Source of the DNA: Isoetes taiwanensis
Lineage: Eukaryota > Streptophyta > Lycopodiopsida > Isoetales > Isoetaceae
Reading direction: 5' to 3'
DNA: 64,000 nucleotides
Assembly: GCA_021234155.1 (NCBI GenBank)
Contig: JAJEKV010000289.1
Location: forward strand, 184,001 to 248,000
Every line of letters starts with the position of its first letter. Position 1 is the stretch's first letter. The notes under the pieces are model-generated. The model ran no database searches. It saw only the letters and a program-made list of their open reading frames with translations, and was not told the origin of the DNA. Of this stretch, positions 9,429 through 20,810 are shown piece by piece. Made by a program: the position numbers and the translations under genes.

Positions 9429-10975
9429 GTGGGTGTGGCCATAACAAGTTTAGAGGAAAAATGGAAGGAAAAAGGATCAAATCACCAGGATTGCACTGCT
9501 TGTATTAAACAATTGGAGGTTCCATGCATCATGCCATGGCCTATAGCCTGCATTGAGTTTATAGGAGAATTCCTTTTACCAGAGCCAGAGGTTGTGATGA
9601 TGACGATTTTCTTAATGCACCTCCAATAGCTGCCAGGACCACATTTTCAGAGAAGAGGGCACACTCAGTGGTGAAACATTATCCTAGCAAGAGGTCCAAG
9701 TCAAGTAGTGATTGTTCACGTGAAGCTCTGACTAAGGTAAGGGGAATGGAATGTTGTTGGGCTAATTGTGTTCAGAAGTTTGAAATTGATGAATTGGTGG
9801 AAGCAAGAGCCACCTCCCAAGAGTATACTTGTGATGAGAGGAGGACTTACATGTACTCCATTCATGAGCTTGCACTTCAAGATGAAAAATTTCAAAAGAA
9901 AAAAAAATACCCACTGCTAGGGATATGGATATGTAAAGTTGCATGGATACATATTCATGGCATTCCAATTTCATCTTGGCAAAATTGGTAAGCAAGTCAT
10001 GCAAAGGAGAGTAAAATTGCATTACATGGAAATAATGGCATGTTGAGGCCAACTTCTAGGACCCTGGCTGCTAGGGAGGTTTTTGAAAAATATGTTGAAT
10101 TCAATGCTGAGAATATACCACATAAAAGTAGGAAAGATCAACAGGGAAAAATAGTTGTCGAGAAGAGATTGTTATCCCATTGTACCCAGAAGAGCATATT
10201 GGAGGAAGTGAATGCTTTGCTTCGAGAACTACTGTGTACCGCAATATCTCAACCCGGCTTGATGAGACTATGGAGCAAGCACTTCAAGCATGTCACTATA
10301 GACACTTCGAACAACTTTGCAAAGTGCAACTTGTGTGCTAAGTTGAAAGAGATTCTTGATAAGACCAAGCAACCAAGCCAAAGGGCTAAGATAAGGGAGC
10401 AAATGAAAGATCACATGACAGACCAACTATCATGTAGATCCACTTATTGGATGTGGAGAACATTATCATGTTTGGAACCCAATAACTATGTTTGTATTAT
10501 ACATGATAAGATGGATCAATCGAAGACTTGTTTTCCACAGTATAGTTACATACCCAAGCAAATCAATAGAGCTTATCCTTTGCAAGTCTCTCTGACAGGT
10601 GCAATAGTGCATGGCTCGGTGTCAATTTATTATGGCCATTTTAGTTTGCAATTGTGGAGTCATGGTCCTGATTTTCATATTGGAAGTGTGATGAGGTGCT
10701 TGAGGAACTATGAGAGTGGTTATTCTGGTGACCTCCACAACCCTGGAGGTGGTAGCCAACCACTCTTCAGTGCATTGTTGGATAGAAAGCCTAATAATTT
10801 AGAGAAGTTTACTAAGGCAAGGTTTAGAAAGTCAGGTGCTTCTGAACATGTTGGAGCCTCAAGTTCACGTCCCCAACCTCGAGATCTACCACCAAGGTTC
10901 CTCCTCCAACTCAACTTGACAATTGTGCTGGACAGAATAAAAACAGGTATATGTTCTCATTCCTATCTTATTTAA
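9429..10975 (+). pseudogene. Decayed transposase-like protein, N-terminal and central part
   Basis: The open frame 10040-10975 contains a Cys-rich box FAKCNLCAKLKEI followed by a basic helix. It then has YWMWRTL..., an acidic strand IIHDKMDQSKTCFP and a later strand VHGSVSIYYGHFSLQLWSHG. The layout C-x2-C, helix, then DxMDQxKTxxP resembles plant and animal DDE-type transposase-like proteins (DUF7869-like architecture), where the Asp pair is probably catalytic. An upstream segment (9668-9930, CCWANCVQKFEIDELVEAR) is the probable N-terminus in another frame, with frame breaks near 9960. The family assignment is by layout only. Confidence 0.45.
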
Positions 10976-11064
10976 CAGCCGTGGGTGTCTTTGAAAGAGT
11001 GAATTTAGGGTTCTTAATGCCTGGACATACTTGTTTGGGAAGTATAGTGCGCAGTTGAAATCTT

Positions 11065-12070
11065 GTGACCAATCTTCCTAGACTAATGAAAGTTCTTAGT
11101 GAATGCATTTCACCTTCTCCTATAGGGTTGATCATACAAGAGGTGCCTGATTGGAAGAATTTTATCGAAGGTTATGCTCTTGATATGGAAGGTCAATCTA
11201 GACCTCTTCAGTACACTTTCTGGGTCATGGGAAATAAGCCAATCATGCAATGGAAGATGAGACCTTCAGATGATAAATGGAGGCCAGATGAGGGAGTACC
11301 TATATGGCACGAAGATGAAAATGGTAAACCTAAGATTCCAAGGGGTCAACCAAAAGCTCTTAAGCCTTTTCCAGAGGTGGATTCATTGCAAAGCACATTG
11401 GACGGCATTTCTGAATACATCAAGTATTGGAAAAATAACCCCGATGATACCAACCTTGCATTGATAGATTATTGGACACATGTACATGGATTATTGGGAC
11501 AAGTAGACACATCCTCTGATGAACTCAAAGATGGATGGCTACCTAAGACTAGGTGGAGAGACTTGATAACACCTGAGGAAGCTGATGATGTGGTTAGTAG
11601 TATTCGCAAGTCCGTGGCTCCTCCAGCTGCTGAAAAACACTATGTTGGTCCTAGGAAAGGAAGGCCTAAATATCTCGGGCTGGAGGATTATGATCCCAAA
11701 GATGACTTGCTTTGCCATCAATTTGCACTTATAGTACCGTGAGCCAAAAGAGATATACCCTGTGTGGATGGGTTACACCATCTCAGAGGTTTGCAAAGAA
11801 GTAGGTGACCGCAATGTGAACAAAGTTCGTGTGGAGTGGTGGTGTCCAGTGCACCAGTTAAATGCAGTGGCAGAGGAAGAAAGGTATAGAGACTGTTGGA
11901 CAAAGAGATGGAAGAGAAACCCTATTGAAGGGGATGATTGGGTTGAGTTAGATACTATTTTGTTTTCATGGACCCCAAATGTCATCCCAGGCAAGACTGC
12001 TAGGGTTACAATACCTGTGGAAGTGAGGAAGAAAGCTATGATATCTCTAGGGGTCACTTCTGAGAAGTAA
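11065..12070 (+). pseudogene. Transposase-like protein, C-terminal part with one frameshift
   Basis: The frame 11065-11742 (PDWKNFIEGYALDMEGQSRPL, GNKPIMQWKMRPSDD, LIDYWTHVHGLLGQVD) continues in a second frame from about 11750 (PVWMGYTISEVCKEVG, DRNVNKVRVEWWCPV, WVELDTILFSWTPN) to a stop at 12068. One frameshift near 11740 joins them. The end looks like a small beta-rich (SH3-like) C-terminal module. It probably completes the gene beginning at 9.4-10.0 kb, as spacing and strand agree. The methyltransferase gene starts only 166 bp downstream on the same strand. Confidence 0.45.
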
Positions 12071-12235
12071 TTGGCAATATGTAACTCGACATGCATATGT
12101 GAAATATTTTTAATTTTTAATGCAATCATGTTGTGCTGTTATAAAAAAAAGTCACATTCTCGATGCAAATTTACTAACCCGGGAAAAAGTTGCAGTGCCA
12201 AAATGGTCCAAAATCCTGACATAAATCCAATTTAA

Positions 12236-14821
12236 ATGAATGATGGTTCTGGCCTGGTTACAACAACATCACCTCCGCTCTCAAAAGCTGCTAGGAAGGC
12301 CTTAAAGCAAGCTTTGCCGTCAGGACTGGGCACCAAGATAGCAAGCAAGGAGAAGGATATGGCATCTAAGAAGCTCGAGGAGATCGAGCTGAGATGTCGT
12401 GTGCCCGGCATCATGCATCTCTCGGTAGACTGTGTAAAGCTTGCACCAAAGGATGAGCAAGGTGTGAGACAACTGCAGGTCCGAAAAATTTACAGTGGCC
12501 ACTTAACAGCACTCAAAGAAAGAATAAGAGACAGGCCGAATGCAGCAACAGCTCCTCATATCTGTATAGTTGATCCTGCCCAGTGCAATGATAAGGAGTT
12601 GTTCGTTAAAGAAGAGGATGAGAACTACAGATACTATGTTTTAGAGGGCACCCACAGTTTCAAGGCAAGAAGGCAGTTATACAAGGAAACAAAAGAGCAC
12701 TGCTTTTCACAAATCTTTGCCTTTGTTTACGTGGGTGTCACTGACTAAGGAGCAAAGCTGCTTGCAATGAGCCACAACGTGGACAATGAGTATCGGATGA
12801 GTATGAGCTTCACGGATAAAATTAAATTCATGCACAAGGAATATGAACTCTTCCGTTCAGAGCACCAAGGTGAGAAAGATATTAAGGAAGACCAGGCTCT
12901 GTACCTGGCCTTAAAAGAACAGTGCGCTACTGAGTGCTGCCTAACTTCCTCCACCTCAGATGCCAGAGCATCTCTTATAAAATACGATAATTATTTTCAG
13001 TTAGCTTTCCGTCATGGACGTGTAAGTACTTTCTCTGGACCTTCGCCTTTGGCTATGCCCGCATGGCTCTTAAATATTTTAACATGCTTGTTGTTTTCTA
13101 TGTTAGGTCTGGGAGCTACAAGAAAGAATTTTTGACATGTTCTCTGAGGGCACTTTAAAAACTAAAGGCAAGTCAACGGATTCCAAGAGGAAAAAAACTG
13201 ATCCTGCAAAGCAAAAGGATATGGGCATAATGGCCTGGCGTGAAATGCAAGGCCTTAAAAATGTTGACAAAGTTTGTGAGGTCCTGCAAAAGGTTGTTGA
13301 TAAACAGTTTACTCTGGAAGAGATGCAGAGAGAATTTAAACAGTAAGCCTACATTACACACTCATATTTTTCCAATGTTTGTTATTAACCTCTTGCAACA
13401 TTTGCAGCCAAAAAGATTGTGCACTGTGTCAACAACAGTTAATGGTTCACCTCAACTGCGACAACTGGGAGAAGATGCGGGAATTATACCCCACGTGGTC
13501 CTCAGACGAAAAAATTAATCAATACGCGACCAACTTTACCAACTGGGTATGTCATTTGTTTCTCCTTCCTGCTGCTTGAGTTAAGGTATTCGTTTTTGTA
13601 CCTGTGCTATGCGCGCATAGCACAGGAGTGAGGGAGCTGTCGTTTTGTTTCTTACAAATTTTTTCGGCTTTCAGAAAAAGAAAGACCCCATGCCACCAGG
13701 ATTTTTTAACATGGTCAGGCTAGCTAAGGAGGAGCGGTCGAAGCTGAAAGAGTCTCAAGAAGCTGAGCAGAGTTTGGTGCCTTCGGAGTTTGAAAGATTT
13801 GATATGTTTGGCCAAAATTGTCTGTATCAGGTGTATCGTGGAAATTGTGTCAAACTTGACCACACTTTGAGACCTGACAACTATTCTTTGTGCATAGCTG
13901 ACATACCTTACGGGTTTAAGTTGCCTGACAGCCGTGGTGATGACTCCCCATTTACGTACGCCGAGTTTGATTCTTTTTTGGGGAGGTTTGTTAAGATAAA
14001 CACTGCTCCGCTTTGGAGGATTGTCGTCTTCCACTCCACTAACCAGGCCGGTATGGTGCAAGCGGCTATGAAGACCCACTGCAAGGCTGGTTACGAGGCT
14101 GCCATATGGTAAGTGTCTAGTTGTTTTCTCCATGCGGGCATAGCGAATACATAAGTGTTTCTTTTCTTTGCAGGTTAAAGACGAATATTAGAGGAGGTGG
14201 TGGTGCTAGACTTGTCAACGTGTGGGAGCAGATTCATATAGGCTACCATAGCGTCACTATAATACTACTGGCATGGATTTTCGCAATGCTTTTAAATGCC
14301 CAGCTGTCTTACAAAAGATAACAGAACCAGTTCACCAGGGACGCATTGTCAATCCCTACCAGAAGCCTCAGAGACTCATTAACACTCTTCTGGAGATGTT
14401 CTCGCAACCTGGAGATTGGGTCGTTGACGCTTTTTCAGGATCTGGCACCACGTTGGCTTGTGCACTACAGAAGGGCCGCAACTGCGTAGCCATTGACGTC
14501 GACGCAGATGCAGTAGCGTACATCAAATCACGAGTCAGTTCCTTGCACAGCTTGCCAGACGAAAAACAGGAACTTGGGATCAAGGATAAGGATGGTGTTC
14601 CGGCCTTCTCATGTTCAGAGCCTGTGCCTCCTCTTACCGGGAACACTGACGATCAAGCTGACTACGTTGAATTGATTCCCGTCGAAGATCCAATTAAGGT
14701 CGCAGAGGATAAAAGTCCGTCCGTGTCTGAGGAAAAAATACAAGGGCCTAATCCTAAGTCTCCCGAAGGTTCTGGATCAGATGATGAAGTACCTCAAAAG
14801 GATTGTCCCCTAGATATATAA
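12236..14821 (+). CDS. ParB/Srx-like domain fused to a beta-order N4/N6 DNA methyltransferase; carries a stop and a frameshift
   Basis: Exons: 12236-13021, 13107-13342, 13408-13546, 13675-14108 and 14174-14821. All four introns are GT-AG and phases agree, giving about 748 residues. Residues 55-190 resemble a ParB/Srx fold: IMHLSVDCVKL, then YYVLEGTHSFKARRQL (E137-G-T-H), then VTD...AKLLAMSHN. A coiled basic linker and a Cys pair (CALCQQQ) follow. The methyltransferase has IADIPYGF (D463, DPPY-type motif IV) before VVDAFSGSGTT (about 615, FxGxG motif I). This is the beta order, as in Pfam N6_N4_Mtase. The tail is acidic. Lesions are an in-frame TAA at 12746-12748 and a one-base shift between about 14262 and 14274, so this copy is probably not functional unless corrected. 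An upstream exon may exist. Whether it targets N4-cytosine or N6-adenine cannot be told. Confidence 0.75.
13052..13067. repeat. Degenerate intronic palindrome GCTATGCCCGCATGGC
   Basis: Lies in intron 1 of the methyltransferase gene (13022-13106). It is a diverged form of CTATGCGCGCATAG. Confidence 0.6.
13601..13626. repeat. 26-bp perfect palindrome around CTATGCGCGCATAG (copy 2)
   Basis: Lies in intron 3 of the methyltransferase gene (13547-13674). The 14-mer core at 13607-13620 is extended by CCTGTG on the left and CACAGG on the right, with no mismatch. Confidence 0.85.
14130..14144. repeat. Degenerate intronic palindrome CCATGCGGGCATAGC
   Basis: Lies in intron 4 of the methyltransferase gene (14109-14173). 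Two or three substitutions from the 14-mer. Confidence 0.55.
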
Positions 14822-14900
14822 AATTCTGTGCAAAAATTTGAACTCTGTTTATTCTGTGCCCTATTTTAAGAAATATATATTTTTTTAATGACTGTCATGT

Positions 14901-14914
14901 CTATGCGCGCATAG
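14901..14914. repeat. Palindrome CTATGCGCGCATAG (copy 3), downstream of the gene
   Basis: A perfect copy about 80 bp past the stop of the methyltransferase gene. It is flanked by TGTCATGT and GCTTTTCTCTTTTCAG, which look like donor-less intron remains, so a further 3' exon is possible. Confidence 0.8.
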
Positions 14915-15140
14915 GCTTTTCTCTTTTCAGTTGCATTTTGTTGGTCCAAAAAGTGTGTCTCTTACTTTGTCTAAAAACAAGAAAACCTGCTTGTCTTCGA
15001 AATGTGGACTTTTTTTAGGCTCACTGCGTTTTTTGGGCTTGTTTTTTTTTTTTAAATGGCTAAAATGCAGAATTTACGTGTTTTTGAAAAAGGAATCTGC
15101 AATTGCACCACAGGTCATTAGTGCGTTTGCTAGGTCACCT

Positions 15141-16363
15141 TGGTTTTTGTGATAACGGTTCTAATTAAGAGACCGATTAGTCCCTAGTTAGATTGTGCTT
15201 CAATTAACCCTTGTATGACTAGATGGATGGTTAATTCTACTATTATGTACTGTTATGTTGATGATGGATACCTTGCTTATGATTATGTTCTCTCTTTCTG
15301 TTCCTCCTGTGTATCTGGAGTTAAGGGTGGGTAGAGACTTATGATTATGTTCTCTCTTTCTGTTCCTCCTGTGTATCTGGAGTTAAGGGTGGGTAGAGAC
15401 CTGAATGCTTCCTAGAAGTAGATACGTCTCTAGCTAGAACCCTTAAGACCCAGTAAATGCGGCATGTGCACAAGAGCCCACCTGGTTGTGGATGCTATGT
15501 TGTGATTCAGCACCAGATAACGGGTATGATGGTGAAATGGTGGTGGGGTCTTGCCTAGCATGGCTACAAGACACCTATAGTGTGCTAGGCTTATAGTCGG
15601 ACACTGAAGAGGGCGGGGTATAGGTCTGACACTCCCTGGGTCCCAGGATGAGTGCATATATGGACTTCTTGGGGCTCGAATGGGCAGGTGAGCTGGCCTT
15701 TAGATTTAGGGGAGTAAGTCGGGTACGGGGGATCACTGATGCGGCATGTGTTCTCTAGCACACCCAGGGATCTGTCATGCTCGGGGAGGGGATGCCTCCC
15801 TGACCTGCCTCATCGGACTGGGGAGATGTAACCTGGAGTAGTCTACAGGGTGGCTCCATGAGATTGCGTCTCCGGAAGGCTACAATCACGTCATAGCACG
15901 TTTCAAGTGTGCACAGGAGGGACAGATGGAGTGGACTACCCTAACCATTGTTCTATGCTAGCCAACGCCATGTTATATCTCTGTCTACTGTTATCTTGAG
16001 GCCTTGACACTCAGTCGACCCCCTGGAGTCTGAGCTCGGGGTAGAGCCCTTATTTATGGTATATTATTTATGTATCTTGTACTTATATTTGATATTTATA
16101 TAATGATAGATAGACCACCCTTTGTGGTGGTATATTATTTGTGTATGATTGCTATGTGCTAACATGTACATACGCTTCCGCTGTATAGGACTCCCATAGA
16201 GGACGTGGGATGAATGACACCTCCATGTTCCTCACCCAGACACTTGACCATCCCATGTGGTCCAGGTTAGACAGCGGGCCTTTCCATGGTGATGTAGTTG
16301 TCACGGGAGGGGAATTCCCCGTATTTGTACGATCGGAGCACCGTATAGATTCTGGGAGCGTCA
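15141..16363. mobile_element. Solo LTR (1,223 bp) of a retrotransposon
   Basis: Begins TGGTTTTTGTGATAACGG and ends TGGGAGCGTCA, within TG...CA limits. Identical 5 bp flanks CACCT at 15136-15140 and 16364-16368 are a target-site duplication. No internal coding domain is present, which fits deletion by LTR-LTR recombination. The size and GC-rich 3' half suggest a Ty3/Gypsy-type element, but the family is not proved. Orientation was not determined. Confidence 0.8.
15277..15400. repeat. Perfect 62-bp tandem duplication inside the solo LTR
   Basis: Two identical 62 bp units starting TTATGATTATGTTCTC at 15277 and 15339. Their identity suggests a recent duplication. Confidence 0.9.
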
Positions 16364-16368
16364 CACCT

Positions 16369-17330
16369 TACGTCCTCCTCCTTTCAAAAACCATATGTCA
16401 CTGCAAACCTATTATTTGATACTATCTGACCTAGCATCTACAATTGCAAAAGCAGATGTCCGACATGACATGATACGACACGACATGTCACGTATTGAAG
16501 CATTGTTGAAAACCATGATATGAAAAGGGGATGCTGAGCAACGAAGTCTCAAGTAAGTTACTAGTCTTGGTATTTTCTCCAGATTCTTCCATCATGAAAC
16601 TACGTACTGAGTTGTGCACACATATGTAAATTAAAGAATGTACATGCAGTTAATGGATGGCATTGCATCGTGCCATAGTTCTCTGAATTTATTAAGGAGA
16701 AAAAGGGCGCTTATGCAGCTTATCAAAAGGGCAAATTAGGTTAAGGAGGTACCTTATGAGCTCTGTGAAATAGAACTAAGATAAGTCTAACCATTCTAGA
16801 TGCAGATGCACTTCCATGGTCTTTATTCGAAACTTATCTATGATCTTCATCCCGGTGTCTGATTTATAACAGTTCAAGGAAATAGAGAATACCTTCCACA
16901 TAAGAACCACTTTACAAATACTCACATTTGCAAGAAGAGTAGCGCTTGAAATTTGGATAATGCCCACCTGAAGATTAGCCAAAATGTAGCCAAATGCTAC
17001 CCAACATAGCATGGCTTTATCATAGTGTGGCTTTATCACAGATTGAGGCAGCTAGGGACCCTTGTCGACTTGCAAAATGCAATATACCAGTTATATGAGG
17101 CATGTTCAGGCTGTCTCGCACCAACAAGACAACCTGCCATTAGTAATATTGGAGTCTGCCAGGGTTGCCCACTCTTCCCGACACAAGGCCCTCAAATTTG
17201 AATCAGTATGATTTTTTTGTAATGATTCATTAGTGAAAACCAAATCCTGAAACCAATATCGATTTGTGGGCCAAAAAGTTTACAAACCATGTCTGGTTAT
17301 ACAATATAGTTCATCAATACAATTCGATAA
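16369..17330. other. No gene seen
   Basis: Short chance frames only. Near 16460-16500 there are clustered GACATGACATG/CGACATGTC words. No element ends were recognised. Confidence 0.5.
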
Positions 17331-17331
17331 C

Positions 17332-17545
17332 ATGATAAATAAGCATTATCTTTTGACATGGTACTGGAACATGATAGTTGTAGTTGGTCTTTATAACAAC
17401 TTAATGTATATGATGTGTGTTGATGTTTAATAGGAATGATAAATAAGCACTATCTTTTGACATGGTACTAGAACATGATAGTTATACTTGGTCCGTATAA
17501 CAGCTTAATGTATATGATGTGTTCTTATGCTTAATATGAAAGATG
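17332..17545. repeat. Tandem duplication, 104-bp unit
   Basis: ATGATAAATAAGCA(T/C)TATCTTTTGACATGG starts at 17332 and again at 17436, with a few substitutions. Non-coding. Confidence 0.8.
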
Positions 17546-17949
17546 TATGATCACACCTATATTTCTTGGTATATAGACATGATAATCGTAAGTGTCTAAT
17601 TATGATGATTGACGGTGATTAATTGTAACACCACAATGTGGTAAATGTAGATGGTTTAGATTCCCTAGTATACGTACCAAATAATTAACCAATATAATTT
17701 AATAACCTGATCCCCTAGAGTATTTAATGTTGCTTTAGGTATCAAGTTAATTGCGGGAAGAGATTTTATGACTGCAATGGAAATGTGAACATGTGGGATT
17801 TGAACCCACATTTTTTACCGTATATTTTACAGCAATCAGATCATGCAGAATCAGATTAAGCAATTCAAAGGGCATTCGCCTTAAGAAAGGAGCATAACTG
17901 GTGCACTGCAAGAACGGAAATGGTAGAGCATTACTTACATTTGACCCTT

Positions 17950-18310
17950 GATAACATCAGCAATAACCCTGGAAAACATTGGAATCATGCAAAAGGTGAA
18001 GAATAAAAGGATGAAGACTATTAATACCTCCAATTGATATCTCGAGAGTGCAAAGAGAAGTCTGCTCTTCAGCATTCTCTATATACAAATAGAAATAGAT
18101 TAATAAAGACTTTCCATGTAGTCATGCAAGAAAACAAGGAAAAACCTGGAAAACGATAGGTTGGAATCACCCAAAAGATGAATAAAAGGATGAAGACAAT
18201 TAATACCTCCAATTGATGCCTCGAGAGTGAAAGCAAAAGTCTGCTCTCCAGCATTCTAAAATGCAAATAGAAATAGATTAGTAAAGAATTTCCATGTAGT
18301 CATGCAAAAG
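17950..18310. repeat. Tandem duplication of about 180 bp
   Basis: Two diverged copies share AATAAAAGGATGAAGAC, TTAATACCTCCAATTGAT, CTCGAGAGTG and TTTCCATGTAGTCATGCAA. They lie in the 3' part (minus strand) of the decayed RCC1-like gene and may represent a duplicated exon-intron unit. Confidence 0.75.
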
Positions 18311-19080
18311 AACGAGGAGGATGCAAGCTGCTCCAAAGAAAAAGTCCTACGGCCTAATCTATGGTAGCCTACCTCGTACAGCCAACATGCCCTTTTGACA
18401 CCTTTTTCTCGTACTATGCAAACTATGGCAGCCACCATGTGCAAACCAAAATCAAAGGGAACAAAGAAAAAATCAATATCATATACTTGTGGAGCAGGAA
18501 CTTGTAAAAAGTTTACAATATCAAGCACTAACCTGCCCTTCCATAGCACTGCTTAAGTGACCAAGGCTATCGCCACATCCAAAAAATATACAACTCTTGC
18601 ATCATTAACAATAAATGTTGTATAATCTCTGATTGCTACATGGACTGCTCTAGTTCCTTGCAATCATTCAGCACACAAACCTGCCCTTTTGTAGCACTGC
18701 TCAAGTGACAAAGGCCGGATGACTCGCTACATCCAAAAGAATATACATCTCCTGCATCAGTAACAATAATGTTGTATAGTGTCCGGTTGTCAGATGGACT
18801 GATTTAGTTCTTTGCAATGATTCAACAACATTTGGCAATGATTCACAACACCTAGGCAAGCATATCGAACCACATCATCTTCTGCAACTACTGCTGCATA
18901 CCAAGCTCCAGCTGGTACAACAATAGGCTGCAAATTTAAGTATTTAGCAGTGCTCAATTGAACAAGGCCAGCATTCATCTAATAGGCAGCCATGGCCAAG
19001 TTTTCCTTCAAGGCTACAACCAACAGAGTAAACTGCCCTGTAGACATTTCAAAATCCAAAACTAGAGAAATGACAAATGA
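18250..19080 (-). pseudogene. Decayed RCC1-repeat protein gene
   Basis: On the minus strand, fragments of RCC1 (beta-propeller blade) repeats appear in order: VYSVGCSLEGKLGHG (about 19045-18990), IVVPAGAWYAAVVAEDD (about 18915-18865), IVTDAGDVYSFGCSESSG (about 18770-18700) and a broken VNDARVVYFFGCGDSLGHL (about 18620-18560). The motifs G-x-W-(H/Y)-x-A-A and (D/E)-G-x-V-Y-x-x-G are typical of the family. RCC1 proteins act as Ran exchange factors or as signalling and ubiquitin-ligase scaffolds. Stops and frame changes separate the pieces, and two blades appear as diverged ~150 bp duplicates, so the gene looks dead. A plausible 5' start (MASLKQMFECFQRLAEL) lies at 19843 on the same strand. Confidence 0.6.
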
Positions 19081-19869
19081 AGAAGAATCAACAAATGCAA
19101 GTATAGAGATTTTAAGCCACTATCAACAGCTAAGTATATAACAAGTACTTAAGTACTTATATGTTAAAAGAAGTTACATGAATTTGAATGCAATGTTGAA
19201 TATACATTCGCATCCGTTGTATCAAATAGCAGTCTGAATGGCAAGTATTTTTCAGATTATGCATTGTAAACAGAAGAATCATACCTTATAATCCTTCTGC
19301 TGCCCAAAATTAAGAGGAATGCTTCTAACAGAAATCACAGGCCAAAATCAGTACAAATCCATTACCTCGATCCAAAATCCATTGCCTCAGGGCAGAAATG
19401 CTCCACAAAGTCTTGGCAGACCAAAACCGACTGCTTCATGGCCAAATCTTCCGGCCCAAACTCGTATTCGCCTATATTCTGCCTACATGTCGAAGTTCGA
19501 GGGTGGATTTGCCCCAAATCACATGCATTCAGTGGAGCCGAAATAGAGAAAATGAAAGAAAACCCAGAAAACATAGAATGAGAAAAAAAACAATTTGCAA
19601 CTTAGTGGAAGGCCAATCCAATCCAACCTATCTCCACTTAGGTCAGAAAAGCTTGGGAATAGGGCCAACCTCAACTATGGATCTATCAATAAACCTACAA
19701 GAATACAAGATATAGCATTCCGGAGGCCAGCAAATCCAAAGGAATAAAAAAACCAAGAAAAGCAGATGCATATCACAACTTGCATCAAGATGCAGCTCTG
19801 CCAGGCGTTGAAAACACTCAAACATCTGTTTCAGAGACGCCATAGCATCCAGACACTCTCAGCCCCACG

Positions 19870-20810
19870 GCTTTGAAAAAATAGAGGGAAAGGGCGTTTC
19901 GGAAAGGAAAAAGTGGGAGATTTTAATATTGCCCATAAACCACATGTTTTGCAGTTTATCACGATCCAACCCGTTCGTAGCAGTTGGATCAAATATGTGT
20001 TATAACATGCAATTTGGGATAATCTTTTGAATATTTGTTTATTCTAATTTAACAGTTAGTAGATTCCCATGTAGCTAATGTAGCTATTCCAAAATCTCTT
20101 ACCATTATGTCCCCTGTTTGCTCCTCTTAACTTGGCATCGATCCACACTGGCAATGGACCTCCATCAGGATATGTTTTCATTTTCAAACTACTTCAACGA
20201 CCTTCGCTTAATGCTGATAAAATACATTTGAGGACGGTAGGGTTCTTTTTCTGATGGGCTAAAAGAACGCCACATTCCAGCCTTAAGTTTCTCATGTCTT
20301 CTTCCTTGAGTAAGTCGGGAACTATGGTCGCCATGAAAGGACGAGGTATTCCCATAAGGCTTATCGGCTTTGTTTTATATCATGCTAGGAATGTCTTAAC
20401 ATAATTGATGAATGTTTTTTGTTACGAACAGTTCTTTTTTTAGGAATGTTTTAGCATAACCGATGATTTTTTCCATTACAGGTAAACCACGATGAATCCG
20501 TTTCCTATTGCTCATACAGAGTTGTCGGAGCCACAAGTCTGGCAGGTGCAACATTTGTGCTTCTATTTCTTGCTCAGGGAATAATAATGGCCATGACAAG
20601 ATGCTTTGATGCAGGCCAAGCTTTGCTACGGACCAAGCTTGATCTTCGCCATGCTTAAACAAAAAAGATTCTCGGTCATGCTTAGCCCAACAACCTATTT
20701 TCTAGGCCATGCTTTGCAGCCATTCTCTGTTTGTTGTTTTTTGAAATCCTACTATTTGTTGTGCCGGACTAGTGTATCACCATTAGCCTTACAGTTCACA
20801 TGACTAGAAT
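19870..20810. other. No gene seen
   Basis: Only short unsupported frames. No repeat structure was recognised. Confidence 0.4.

Noticed and set aside
17780-17815. tRNA T-arm-like sequence (minus GTGGGTTCAAATCCCAC)
   Set aside because: No matching acceptor, D or anticodon arms upstream.
20396-20662. 88-codon minus-strand frame
   Set aside because: No recognisable domain, no neighbouring exons.
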